From: Candidatus Rokubacteria bacterium GWA2_70_23
GTDB taxonomy: Bacteria > Methylomirabilota > Methylomirabilia > Rokubacteriales > CSP1-6
Direction of reading: 5' to 3'
DNA: 37,452 bases
Assembly: GCA_001788395.1 (NCBI GenBank)
Contig: MGBT01000066.1
Location: 1-37,452 of the forward strand
Shown here piece by piece: positions 22,607 through 30,191 of the stretch. The stretch's first letter is position 1; the number at the start of each line of letters is the position of its first letter. Under the pieces are notes generated by a model. That model made no database searches. It was given only the letters and a program-made list of their open reading frames with translations, and was not told the origin of the DNA. A program made the translations under genes and the position numbers.

Positions 22607-23931
22607 CGACGCCTCGTGTCCCGGGCCCCCGCTCGCGGAGGATCGTCGCGCAGGAGCAGCGGCACATGGCGGCCGGGCTGCAGTCCTTCGCGCTGCGCGC
22701 CGGGCGCGCCATGGCGCGGGGCACCGGCTGCACGCTGATCGACGAGGACGGAAACACCTACATCGACTTCATCGCGGGCATCGCCGTCGGGAGCGTCGGC
22801 CACTGCCATCCCCACTACGTCGAGACCCTGAAGCGGCAGGTCGAGCGCCTCACCTTCGGCAGCTTCACGACGGAGGTGCGGGCGAAGTTCCTCGAGCTCC
22901 TCGCCACCGTCACACCTCCCGGGCTCACCCGGATCCAGCTCTTCACGGGCGGCGCCGAGGCGGTGGAGGCCGCGCTGCGCCTGGCCAAGGCCGTGACCAA
23001 GAAGCACGAGGTGCTCGGCTTCTGGGGCGGGTTCCACGGCAAGACGGGCGGGGTGCTGGGCCTCCTCGGCAGCGACTTCAAGCACCACCTGGGCCCATTC
23101 CTGCCGGGTCAGTACCTCTCGCCGTACGCCGACTGCTACCGCTGCCCGTTGAAGCTCCGGTATCCCGAGTGCGGGATCGCCTGCGCCGAGTACCTCCGCG
23201 ACGTGATCCGCCATCAGACGAGCGGCGAGATCGCGGCCATCATCGTGGAGCCGATGCAGGGGACTGCGGGCAATGTGGTGCCGCCCGAGGGGTTCCTCCG
23301 GGCCGTCCAGGCGCTCGCCCGCGACCACGGGGCCCTGCTCATCACCGACGAGATGATCACAGGCTTCGGGCGGACGGGATCCATGTGGGGCTCGGATCAC
23401 GACGGGGTGGTCCCGGACGCCATGACGGTGGGCAAGGGCATGGGCGGGGGCTTCCCCCTGAGCGGCGTGATCTCCACGGACGCGCTCACGAGTACCCCGC
23501 CCTGGTCGAATCCGAGCGCCAGCTCGTCGAGCTACGGCGGCAATCCCCTCGCCGCCGCCGCCGGCCTCGCCTCCCTCGAGATCATCCTGGGCGAGGACCT
23601 TGTCAAGAATTCGGCCCGCGTGGGCGCGGTCATGCTCGCGCGCCTGGAGCAGATGAAGGAGCGGTTCCGCTCCGTCGGCGAGGTGCGCGGCAAGGGCCTG
23701 ATGCTGGGCATCGAGCTCGTCCGGGACCGCCTGACGAAGGAGCCGGTCCCGAAGGAGGTGGCGCAGGCGCTCTACCAGGAGTGCCTCCGGCGCGGCCTCG
23801 TCGCCATGACGTACTCGCCCACCATCCGGATCAACCCGCCCCTCGTCATCTCCGAGGACACTGCGCTCGAGGGGCTCGGCCTCCTCGAAGAGGCGCTCGC
23901 CGCGATGCTCCCCCGACACGGGCTCGACTGA
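22603..23931 (+). CDS. Class III PLP-dependent aminotransferase (possible HpnO)
   Basis: 442 aa fold-type I, class III aminotransferase (ornithine/GABA aminotransferase group). Seen: FTGGAEAVEAAL, VEPMQG, the PLP-ring Asp249 in LITDEMITGFGR, and the Schiff-base Lys278 in TVGKGMGGG. Residues 178-194 carry a cysteine-containing insert (C178, C181, C190, C194), also seen in some archaeal-type class III enzymes. The GTG start overlaps the ATP-grasp gene and has GGGAGGAG upstream. Two roles fit. One is HpnO, the aminotransferase that makes aminobacteriohopanetriol. The other is amination of an oxidised cyclitol produced by the neighbouring dehydrogenase. Distance from hpnH and tight coupling to the inositol genes slightly favour the second. 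Confidence 0.87.
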   Translation: MTTPRVPGPRSRRIVAQEQRHMAAGLQSFALRAGRAMARGTGCTLIDEDGNTYIDFIAGIAVGSVGHCHPHYVETLKRQVERLTFGSFTTEVRAKFLELLATVTPPGLTRIQLFTGGAEAVEAALRLAKAVTKKHEVLGFWGGFHGKTGGVLGLLGSDFKHHLGPFLPGQYLSPYADCYRCPLKLRYPECGIACAEYLRDVIRHQTSGEIAAIIVEPMQGTAGNVVPPEGFLRAVQALARDHGALLITDEMITGFGRTGSMWGSDHDGVVPDAMTVGKGMGGGFPLSGVISTDALTSTPPWSNPSASSSSYGGNPLAAAAGLASLEIILGEDLVKNSARVGAVMLARLEQMKERFRSVGEVRGKGLMLGIELVRDRLTKEPVPKEVAQALYQECLRRGLVAMTYSPTIRINPPLVISEDTALEGLGLLEEALAAMLPRHGLD

Positions 23932-23959
23932 CGCGGTCATGGCGAAGGAATGCCCTAGA

Positions 23960-25018
23960 ATGCGGCGGGGCGCCATCATCGGTCTCGGCAACGTCGCCGT
24001 CCACGCCCATCTCCCCGGCTGGCTCGATCGGCGCGACGTCGAGATCGTGGCGGTGACCGACACGCGCCCGGCGCAGCGGGCCGCGGCCGCAGCGCGGCTG
24101 CCCGGCGCCCGCTGGTACGACTCGGCCGACGATCTCCTGGCCGTGGAACGGCTCGACTTCGTCGACATCTGCACGCCGCCGTCGAGTCATGCCGGGCTGG
24201 TCACCGCCGCCCTGCGGCGCGGGCTCCACGTCCTCTGCGAGAAACCGCTGGTCTGCTCTCCGGGCGAGCTCACCACGGTCACCCAGATCGCCGCTGCCAC
24301 CGACCGTGTGCTCCACACCGTCCACAACTGGCATCACGCGCCCATCGTCCGGCGCACCTGGGAGCTGGTGCGCGACGGCGCTATCGGCCAAGTCCTGCGT
24401 GTCGTCTGGCACACCCTCCGGACCCGCCCTGCGGCGACCCAGGACGAGCACGCCGGGAACTGGCGCACCGACCCGGCCATAGCGGGGGGCGGCGTGCTCA
24501 CGGACCACGGCTGGCACGTGTTCTACGTCCTGCGGCGCTGGATCGGGCGCGAGCCCCTCACCGTGAGCGCCGCGCTCGAGCGGCGCCGGCATTTCCAGTG
24601 GCCGCTGGAGGACACCGCCCGGCTGCAGCTCACCTTCGCTGGCGCCACCGCGGAGGTGTTCCTCACCTGGGCTTCCGACGTCAGACGCAACTGGGTCGAG
24701 CTCACGGGCACCGAGGGCACGCTGTGCATCGAGGACGACACGCTCGTGCTGACCCGGCGCGACGGGGCGCCCCGCGAGCAGCGGTGGCCGTGCCCGCCGG
24801 CGATGTCCGACGGCTCCCAGCACCCCGACTGGTTCGGCCCGGTCGCGGAGCAGTTCCTTGCCGAGATCGACGGCTCGGCGCCCCGGGGTGAGAATCTCGC
24901 GGAGGTGTCCCTCTGCGTGGCGCTGGAAGCCTCCGCGCGGGAATCGAGCCATCGCGGCGAGCAGGCCATCCCCCTGCCGCTGACCCGGCCGGCGGTCGGG
25001 CGGGGGCCGTCGCTCTGA
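23960..25018 (+). CDS. GFO/IDH/MocA-family oxidoreductase
   Basis: 352 aa NAD(P)-dependent dehydrogenase. The Rossmann motif is GLGNVA close to the N-terminus, VAVTDT ends the second strand, and CEKPL is the catalytic lysine motif. GVLTDHGWHVFYVLRRW carries the catalytic Asp and His. The family includes myo-inositol 2-dehydrogenases and many sugar oxidoreductases. The ATG at 23960 was preferred over that at 23939 because AAGGA lies 10 bp upstream and it leaves the usual few residues before the glycine motif. It lies between the aminotransferase and a CDP-alcohol phosphotransferase. Oxidation of inositol to an inosose, then transamination, would be the simplest reading of this pair. Confidence 0.87.
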   Translation: MRRGAIIGLGNVAVHAHLPGWLDRRDVEIVAVTDTRPAQRAAAAARLPGARWYDSADDLLAVERLDFVDICTPPSSHAGLVTAALRRGLHVLCEKPLVCSPGELTTVTQIAAATDRVLHTVHNWHHAPIVRRTWELVRDGAIGQVLRVVWHTLRTRPAATQDEHAGNWRTDPAIAGGGVLTDHGWHVFYVLRRWIGREPLTVSAALERRRHFQWPLEDTARLQLTFAGATAEVFLTWASDVRRNWVELTGTEGTLCIEDDTLVLTRRDGAPREQRWPCPPAMSDGSQHPDWFGPVAEQFLAEIDGSAPRGENLAEVSLCVALEASARESSHRGEQAIPLPLTRPAVGRGPSL

Positions 25019-25020
25019 GG

Positions 25021-26214
25021 GTGGCCCTGGCGGGGGCGGCGCCGGACGGGGGCGGGGTCCTGCTGATCCTGCCTCCGGAGCCGGACGGCGGTGGGATTCC
25101 GCCGAGATTGCTCGTGGCCGGCCTGCCCCTCTTGCGCCGGATCGTCCTGGCGGCGGATCATGCCGGATTCGGCGCCGTGCTGGTGGGCGGGCTGCGGTCC
25201 GAGGATCAGCCGCTTCTCGCCGGGACCTCGGCCACCCCGATCGGCGCCGCCGGCGCGCTCCCTTCGCCGCTGCCGCCGCGCATCGTCCTCCTGGCCGCCA
25301 ACGTGGTTCCGCAGCCCGCGTGGCTGCGCGGCCTGCGCGAGATGGCATTGGAGCCCGATCACCTCTGCGTCGACGACGCTTCGGTCGCCGTGCTCGAGAC
25401 GACGGAGCCGGCGCGCGTCGTGGAAGCGGCGGCCCGAGCCCGTAGCGCGGGCGAAGCGGTGGCCGCCCTGCGCGGCATGTTCAAGACGGCCAGCGGGAGC
25501 CTCGGCACCGACGGCCACTTCCCGCTCAGCGCCCCGACCGATCTCACCGCCGCCGAGAGCTGGCTGCTGCGCAGCCTGATCACGCCCAGCGAGGGATTCA
25601 TGTCCCGCCACTTCGAGCGACGGCTGTCGCTGGCCCTCACGCGCCGGCTCGTCAGGACGGCAATCACCCCGAACCTGATGACGCTCGTGAGCGTCGCCGT
25701 CGGTCTGGCCTCCGCGCCGTTCTTCCTGTCCTCGGCGCCCGGCTGGCAGCTCGCCGGGGCGCTCCTGTTCCTGGCCCACTCGATCCTCGACGGCTGCGAC
25801 GGCGAGCTCGCCCGTCTGAAGTTCCTGGAGTCGCCTCACGGGGCCATCCTGGACTTCTGGGGGGACAACCTGGTGCACGTGGCCGTATTCGCGGGCATGG
25901 CCCTTGGCTGGAGCCTGGACGCCCGCGCCTCCTGGCCCCTGCTGTTCGGCGCCGTGGCAGTGGCGAGCACCGCGGGGGCGGCCGTCGCGGTGTACCGGCG
26001 CGGCGCGCACCCCCTTGTCCCTGTCGCGAGCGCTTCGCCCTCGTCGCGGGTCGTGGAGGCCCTCGCCCACCGCGACTTCATCTACCTGATCGTGCTCCTG
26101 GCGGCGGCGGGGAAGGCCGCCTGGTTCCTCGTCCTCGCCGCGATGGGGACCCCGATCTTCCTGCTCCTGGTCCTGTGGAGCGGGCGGAGGCGAAGTGAAT
26201 TGGACCGGCGCTAG
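25021..26214 (+). CDS. CDP-alcohol phosphotransferase with degenerate nucleotidyltransferase-like N-terminus (2)
   Basis: 397 aa paralogue of the protein at 14048. Residues 1 to about 195 again suggest a decayed nucleotidyltransferase domain (no nucleotide loop). The membrane part contains the complete signature D257-x2-D260-G-x2-A264-R265-x8-G274-x3-D278-x3-D282, preceded by RTAITPNLM. Hydrophobic segments surround it. GTG start 2 bp after the dehydrogenase stop. It ends the plus-strand block. Its TAG stop shares the CTAG palindrome with the stop of the convergent malate synthase-like gene. The two paralogues differ enough to act on different CDP-alcohols or acceptors. Confidence 0.86.
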   Translation: MALAGAAPDGGGVLLILPPEPDGGGIPPRLLVAGLPLLRRIVLAADHAGFGAVLVGGLRSEDQPLLAGTSATPIGAAGALPSPLPPRIVLLAANVVPQPAWLRGLREMALEPDHLCVDDASVAVLETTEPARVVEAAARARSAGEAVAALRGMFKTASGSLGTDGHFPLSAPTDLTAAESWLLRSLITPSEGFMSRHFERRLSLALTRRLVRTAITPNLMTLVSVAVGLASAPFFLSSAPGWQLAGALLFLAHSILDGCDGELARLKFLESPHGAILDFWGDNLVHVAVFAGMALGWSLDARASWPLLFGAVAVASTAGAAVAVYRRGAHPLVPVASASPSSRVVEALAHRDFIYLIVLLAAAGKAAWFLVLAAMGTPIFLLLVLWSGRRRSELDRR

Positions 26215-27935
26215 AAGGCGTCGGGGGCGGCGGCGATCCGGTCCAGGTCGGCCCGCGTGTACGAGCCCAGGCTCCGGAAGTCCAGCTCGGTGTAGTTCTT
26301 GATCCACCGCATGGCGATCTTCACGGCCTTGCGGTAGCGCTGCGCCGCCTCGGCGTAGGCCGCGCGCCCCTGGTCGTCCCTCACGGTGGCCTTCAGGCGC
26401 ACGAGGATGTCCTCGGTCTCCTCCTGCAGGAGCCGCTTGACCAGCGGGACGTCGTGGACCTGCGCGCCGTCGGTGGTCCTTGCCCGGTGCCGGATCCGCT
26501 GGGCGATCTGCGCCACCGACATCCGGCCCGTCGCGAGGTCCTCCATCAGCGCCGGATGGACGCCGGGCTTGCCCGCCAAGCTGTCGATCCCCTTGGCCCC
26601 GCGTCCGTTGAGCCAGCCCTCCAGGTACTCGACGACCATGCGGGCGTTGCGGCGCGTCCCCTCCACGGTGATGGGCCCCTCGGGCACCTCGATCTTGACC
26701 GGGTAATTGTCGGGGTTGGCCATGTCGGCGGTCGGCTTCCAGCCCGAGGCGATCAGCTCCCTGAACGGGTCGCTCGCCGTCTTCATGTGGAAGATGTGCG
26801 CCACCCAGGCGCGGATGAAGCCCTGGCGTGCCTCCCACTCCTTGTCCTTCCGGATGGCCTCCCCGGCCGCGCGGTTGACCTCCGGATCGCTGCTCGGCAG
26901 CGCCGTGGCCATGCCGCCGACGGGTGCCGCCCCGCGCTTGAGGCAGATGGCCACGAGGCGCCGGAAGATATTGGCGAGGAACGGGGTCGTCTTGATGTCC
27001 ACACCGAACCGATCGGGCCAGACGGACCTGGGGTCCGCCATGATGAACTCGAACATGCTCGCCTTGAGATCCCAGCGAGCCGCGTTGAGCCCTCCGGCGT
27101 AGGGACCGAGGGCGTGGAGCATCTCCTCCATCTGGTACACCGCCGGCAGCGACTCGACGAGCGGCACGGCGCTGATCACGGCGGTCTTGAGGAAGGGCAG
27201 GGACTCGCGGGAGCGGTCGAACAGGTCGCGGTACCAGGCGCACTCCTCGGCGGACTCGAGCTTCGGCAGATAGAAGTAGATCCCCTGCCCGCGGTTGGCC
27301 TGCGCCCGGCCGGCATAGTAGAAGGTGAGCGCGGTGCCCAGGATCGCCGCCGGGATGGGCTGGCCGTCCACGGTGAAGTCCGGCTCATCCAGGTGGATGC
27401 CCCGCTCGCGGTGCATGAAGAAGGGCAGCTCGCCGTCGGCGATCCTGTACTCCTTGCCCTTCCCGGCGTCGAAGGCGCGCAGCTCGCGGTTGACGGCGGC
27501 GAGCCGGTTGTGCGCGGCGCGCACCGTGTCCACGAGCCGGTGGCCCGCCGAGTCCTCGTCGTCGTCGAGATCGCCCGCGGCCCGCTCCCCCTCGGGCCCG
27601 GGATTCAGCGCGTTGATGAACATGCTCGTGATGGAGCAGGGGCCCGAGATCTCGATGCCCGGCGTGCGCAGGTCCTCCGGCACCGGCGGCACCTTCCAGT
27701 CGCCGGTGTTGATGGCGGTCCTCGGCGGATGCGTGGGCAGGAGGCCCTGGTCGAGCGCGCGCCTGAGGACTGCCTGGCGCTTGGCGAGCAGCGCGCGGAT
27801 CCGCGGCGTGAGCTCGTCGTGCAGCCGGACGACGTAGTCGAGGAACTCGGGGGTGAACAGCTCCGCGGCGCCTTCCACGGGAGCCCACCGTGCGCGCATC
27901 ACTGCGGGGCTCCCCGAACCAGTCGTTGCAGCCAT
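26211..27935 (-). CDS. Divergent malate synthase A-like protein
   Basis: 574 aa, somewhat longer than AceB (about 530). Malate synthase joins glyoxylate and acetyl-CoA. Recognisable pieces are HRERGIHLDE (catalytic Arg178), VESLPAVYQMEEML (the metal-binding Glu261 stretch), GLNAARWD (282-289), GGMATALPSSDPEVN, RAWVAH, and near the C-terminus ALMEDLATGRMSVAQI, which keeps the general-base Asp. The segment after WVAH departs from canonical enzymes, as does an acidic insert near residue 120 (DLDDDEDS, where ADFEDS is normal). The ATG has AGGAAGGG 8 bp upstream. No isocitrate lyase is nearby. The neighbouring upstream gene is an oxygenase, so glyoxylate or another 2-oxoacid may be the substrate. 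Family sure, exact reaction less so. Confidence 0.82.
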   Translation of the reverse strand: MAATTGSGSPAVMRARWAPVEGAAELFTPEFLDYVVRLHDELTPRIRALLAKRQAVLRRALDQGLLPTHPPRTAINTGDWKVPPVPEDLRTPGIEISGPCSITSMFINALNPGPEGERAAGDLDDDEDSAGHRLVDTVRAAHNRLAAVNRELRAFDAGKGKEYRIADGELPFFMHRERGIHLDEPDFTVDGQPIPAAILGTALTFYYAGRAQANRGQGIYFYLPKLESAEECAWYRDLFDRSRESLPFLKTAVISAVPLVESLPAVYQMEEMLHALGPYAGGLNAARWDLKASMFEFIMADPRSVWPDRFGVDIKTTPFLANIFRRLVAICLKRGAAPVGGMATALPSSDPEVNRAAGEAIRKDKEWEARQGFIRAWVAHIFHMKTASDPFRELIASGWKPTADMANPDNYPVKIEVPEGPITVEGTRRNARMVVEYLEGWLNGRGAKGIDSLAGKPGVHPALMEDLATGRMSVAQIAQRIRHRARTTDGAQVHDVPLVKRLLQEETEDILVRLKATVRDDQGRAAYAEAAQRYRKAVKIAMRWIKNYTELDFRSLGSYTRADLDRIAAAPDAF

Positions 27936-27953
27936 CGCTGTGCCCTTCCTTTC

Positions 27954-28766
27954 TCAGGACGTCGCGTCGGATGTGTGACGCGACGCGATGTCGGTACGCC
28001 GGCGCGCGCGGCGGCGGCCCTGCCAGACCGCCCGCACGCCGAAGTAGGCGAAGGCATCCTTGAGGTCCGAGAAGAGCTTCGTCGCCCGGCCGATCTCCTG
28101 GCTCGTCACGTACTCGAGCGTCAGCACGACGCGCCGGTCGCCGGCCTGCGAGGGACTCACGCCGTGGTACACCTTGTCACCGTTGAAGATGACCATGGAG
28201 CCCGGCGTCGTGGCGACGGCCAGGTCGCGCGGCGCGCGTCCCGGCTGGCGCGTGTGGAGCCGGCAGAGGAGACGGCTCGCAGAGTCCTGCACGAGGCCCA
28301 CGAGGACCGTGTAGCGCGCCCCCTTGTAATAGGAGGTGTCGTAGTGGTAGCCCATGTGGTCCGCGGCCGCCGTGTAGAAGTACAGGGCGCAGGCATGAGG
28401 ATCGTCGTCCGGGCAGAGCGTGAGGTCGGCCCGGACCAGTCGGCCGAGGAAGCGCCGGAAGGCCTCGGACCGGTAGAAGGCCAGCAGCGCGGGCCCGCCA
28501 TCGGCGATGGCGAAGTGACTCACGCTCCCCCCCTTCTTGTGGCGCGGGACGTAGTTCCGGTTGAGCCCGGGCTCCAGGCGCTCCACGTCCTCCAGGAGAC
28601 GGGCCACGGTCTCTCGAGGCACGGCGTCCGGGATGAAGAGGAACTCGTCCTGCTCCCAGTACTCCCGCTCGAGCGCCTCGACGGGAAGCACGGCGAGCGC
28701 CCGCTCGATGTCGGCCACGACCGCGGGCGCGAGGGACCGTGCGGCGGAGGCGGCGTCAGAAGACAC
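27954..28766 (-). CDS. 2-oxoglutarate/Fe(II)-dependent dioxygenase-like protein
   Basis: 270 aa double-stranded beta-helix oxygenase. The iron triad is H141-x-D143 (GYHYDTSYY) and distal H201 (KVYHGVSP), with Arg211/212 placed to bind 2-oxoglutarate. Its substrate cannot be named; hydroxylation of a small molecule is typical. The start is the GTG at 28766, with GAGGTG 7 bp upstream. It lies 18 bp upstream of the malate synthase-like gene and is probably cotranscribed with it. Its start region overlaps a truncated molybdopterin-oxidoreductase remnant on the same strand. The C-terminus (after residue 245) is Arg-rich and probably disordered. Confidence 0.82.
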   Translation of the reverse strand: MSSDAASAARSLAPAVVADIERALAVLPVEALEREYWEQDEFLFIPDAVPRETVARLLEDVERLEPGLNRNYVPRHKKGGSVSHFAIADGGPALLAFYRSEAFRRFLGRLVRADLTLCPDDDPHACALYFYTAAADHMGYHYDTSYYKGARYTVLVGLVQDSASRLLCRLHTRQPGRAPRDLAVATTPGSMVIFNGDKVYHGVSPSQAGDRRVVLTLEYVTSQEIGRATKLFSDLKDAFAYFGVRAVWQGRRRARRRTDIASRHTSDATS

Positions 28767-28878
28767 GCTTGGTCACCTCGATCAGGTTCGAGGTGATGCG
28801 CCCGCTCTCCACCGTCACGAGGAGAGAGCACTGGCCAGGGCAGTCGTGGGGGCAGACGGAGGGTTTCGTCTCGCGCAT
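28756..28878 (-). pseudogene. N-terminal remnant of a molybdopterin oxidoreductase
   Basis: 40-codon frame beginning MRETKPSVCPHDCPGQC. The C-x3-C-x3-C spacing, the CPHDCPxxC wording and the following LLVTVESGRI are the start of the [4Fe-4S] domain of Mo/W-bis-MGD oxidoreductases (formate dehydrogenase and thiosulfate reductase relatives). The fourth cysteine and the other 600 or more residues are missing: the frame ends at ITSNLIEVTKRVF, overlapping the dioxygenase start. It looks like a deletion scar. Confidence 0.7.
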
Positions 28879-28903
28879 CAAGGCCCAAGCCTAGCACACG
28901 TTG

Positions 28904-28909
28904 TATAGT
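28904..28909 (+). promoter_or_regulatory. -10 element of the BT1-like transporter gene pair
   Basis: TATAGT lies 6 bp before the ATG at 28916, the same spacing as the shc promoter. The transcript would start on the start codon. No Shine-Dalgarno is present between them, consistent with leaderless translation. No clear -35. Confidence 0.35.
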
Positions 28910-28915
28910 GCTGGG

Positions 28916-30184
28916 ATGCTGAGCGGGCTCCAGCGCCTCCATCCGTTCCAGACCGCGGACGCCCAGCGGCTCGCCCTCCTCTTCGGGATCGTCTACTTTT
29001 CCCAGGGGATGTGGTCCCTGCCCAACCAGACGATCACCATCGTCTTCAAGGACCTGGGGTTCTCGGCCGGACAGGTGGCGACCTTCTTCACCATCAGCAC
29101 GGTCCCGTGGCTGATCAAGCCCGTGTACGGGCTCCTCTCGGACTTCGTGCCGCTCTTCGGCCGGCGGCGGAGGAGCTACTTCCTCCTGACGTCGGCGCTG
29201 GCGGCCTCGGCGGGGCTCGCGCTGGGGCTCATGACGGAGCGGCCATACTGGTGGCTGGCGGGGCTCTTCGCGGTGATGGGCTTGGGGCTGGCCTTCACCG
29301 ACGTGCTGACCGACGCGCTCATGGTGGAGAACGGCAAGCCGCTGGGGCTCACCGGGGCCTTCCAGGCTGTGCAGTGGGCCTGTATCTACGGGGCCTCCAT
29401 CCTGGTCGGCGTCATCGGCGGGCGGCTCGCGGAGATGCGGAACCTGCGCAGCGCCTTCCTCTTGGCGGGGTGCTTCCCGCTGGTCTCGTTCCTCATGGCC
29501 GCGCTCTTCATCAAGGAGGCGCCCACCCGTACCGACCGGGCGGCCTTTCGCGAGACGCTCCGCGCCATCCGCGGGGCCGTCGCGGAGCGCGAGATCTGGG
29601 TCGTCGCGGGGTTCATCCTCTTCTGGACCTTCAGTCCGTCCTTCGGACCGGCGCTCGTCTACTACCAGACGGACACGCTCAAGTTCAGCCAGCAGTTCAT
29701 CGGGATCCTGGGCTCGCTGGGCTCGGCGGCCGCCGTCGTGGGTGCCCTGGTCTACGCGCCGCTCTCCCGGCGGATGCCGCTCAAGTGGCTGATCAACGGC
29801 GCCATCGGCGCGGGCGTGGTCGGGACACTGGCCTACCTCGTCTATCGTGATGCCACCTCCGCCATCATCATCGACATCGTGTTCGGCTGCATCGGCATGA
29901 TCACCCAGCTCGCCTTCCTCGACCTCGCCGCCAAGGCCTGCCCCCGCCGCGTGGAGGGCACGTTCTTCGCGTTGCTCATGTCGGTCTTCAACGGCGGCGC
30001 CCAGGGCTCGCAGGTCGTGGGCGGCTACCTCTACGACTGGCTCGGCTACACGCCGCTGGTGCTCATCTCGGCGGCGATGACCCTCCTCGCCTTCCCCCTC
30101 GTCCCTCTGGTGAAGGTGGAGCGGATCGAGGCGCAGTCGCGCGCCGAGGCCGCGGCGAGCGCCGCCGGCCCGATCGAGACATGA
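28916..30184 (+). CDS. BT1/folate-biopterin-transporter-like MFS protein (1)
   Basis: 422 aa membrane protein with about 12 helices, in the folate-biopterin transporter (BT1) branch of the major facilitator superfamily. Early SQGMWSLPNQTI and KPVYGLLSDFVPLFGRRRRS match the family's pattern (a YGLLSD segment followed by FG-RRRSY). FILFWTFSPSFGPALVYYQ and ACPRRVEGTFFALLMSV are also typical. The ATG at 28916 was chosen over an upstream TTG. Substrate is unknown; members carry folates, pterins or other small molecules. It is followed 7 bp later by a close paralogue. It diverges from the dioxygenase. Confidence 0.83.
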   Translation: MLSGLQRLHPFQTADAQRLALLFGIVYFSQGMWSLPNQTITIVFKDLGFSAGQVATFFTISTVPWLIKPVYGLLSDFVPLFGRRRRSYFLLTSALAASAGLALGLMTERPYWWLAGLFAVMGLGLAFTDVLTDALMVENGKPLGLTGAFQAVQWACIYGASILVGVIGGRLAEMRNLRSAFLLAGCFPLVSFLMAALFIKEAPTRTDRAAFRETLRAIRGAVAEREIWVVAGFILFWTFSPSFGPALVYYQTDTLKFSQQFIGILGSLGSAAAVVGALVYAPLSRRMPLKWLINGAIGAGVVGTLAYLVYRDATSAIIIDIVFGCIGMITQLAFLDLAAKACPRRVEGTFFALLMSVFNGGAQGSQVVGGYLYDWLGYTPLVLISAAMTLLAFPLVPLVKVERIEAQSRAEAAASAAGPIET

Positions 30185-30191
30185 GGGGCTG

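Noticed and set aside
24523-27243. 906-codon minus-strand open frame
   Set aside because: It runs antisense to the dehydrogenase and phosphotransferase genes and out of frame with the malate synthase-like gene. Its composition is that of a shadow frame.
26454-28796. 780-codon plus-strand open frame opposite the malate synthase-like and oxygenase genes
   Set aside because: Antisense shadow of genes with clear catalytic motifs; no domain recognisable in it.
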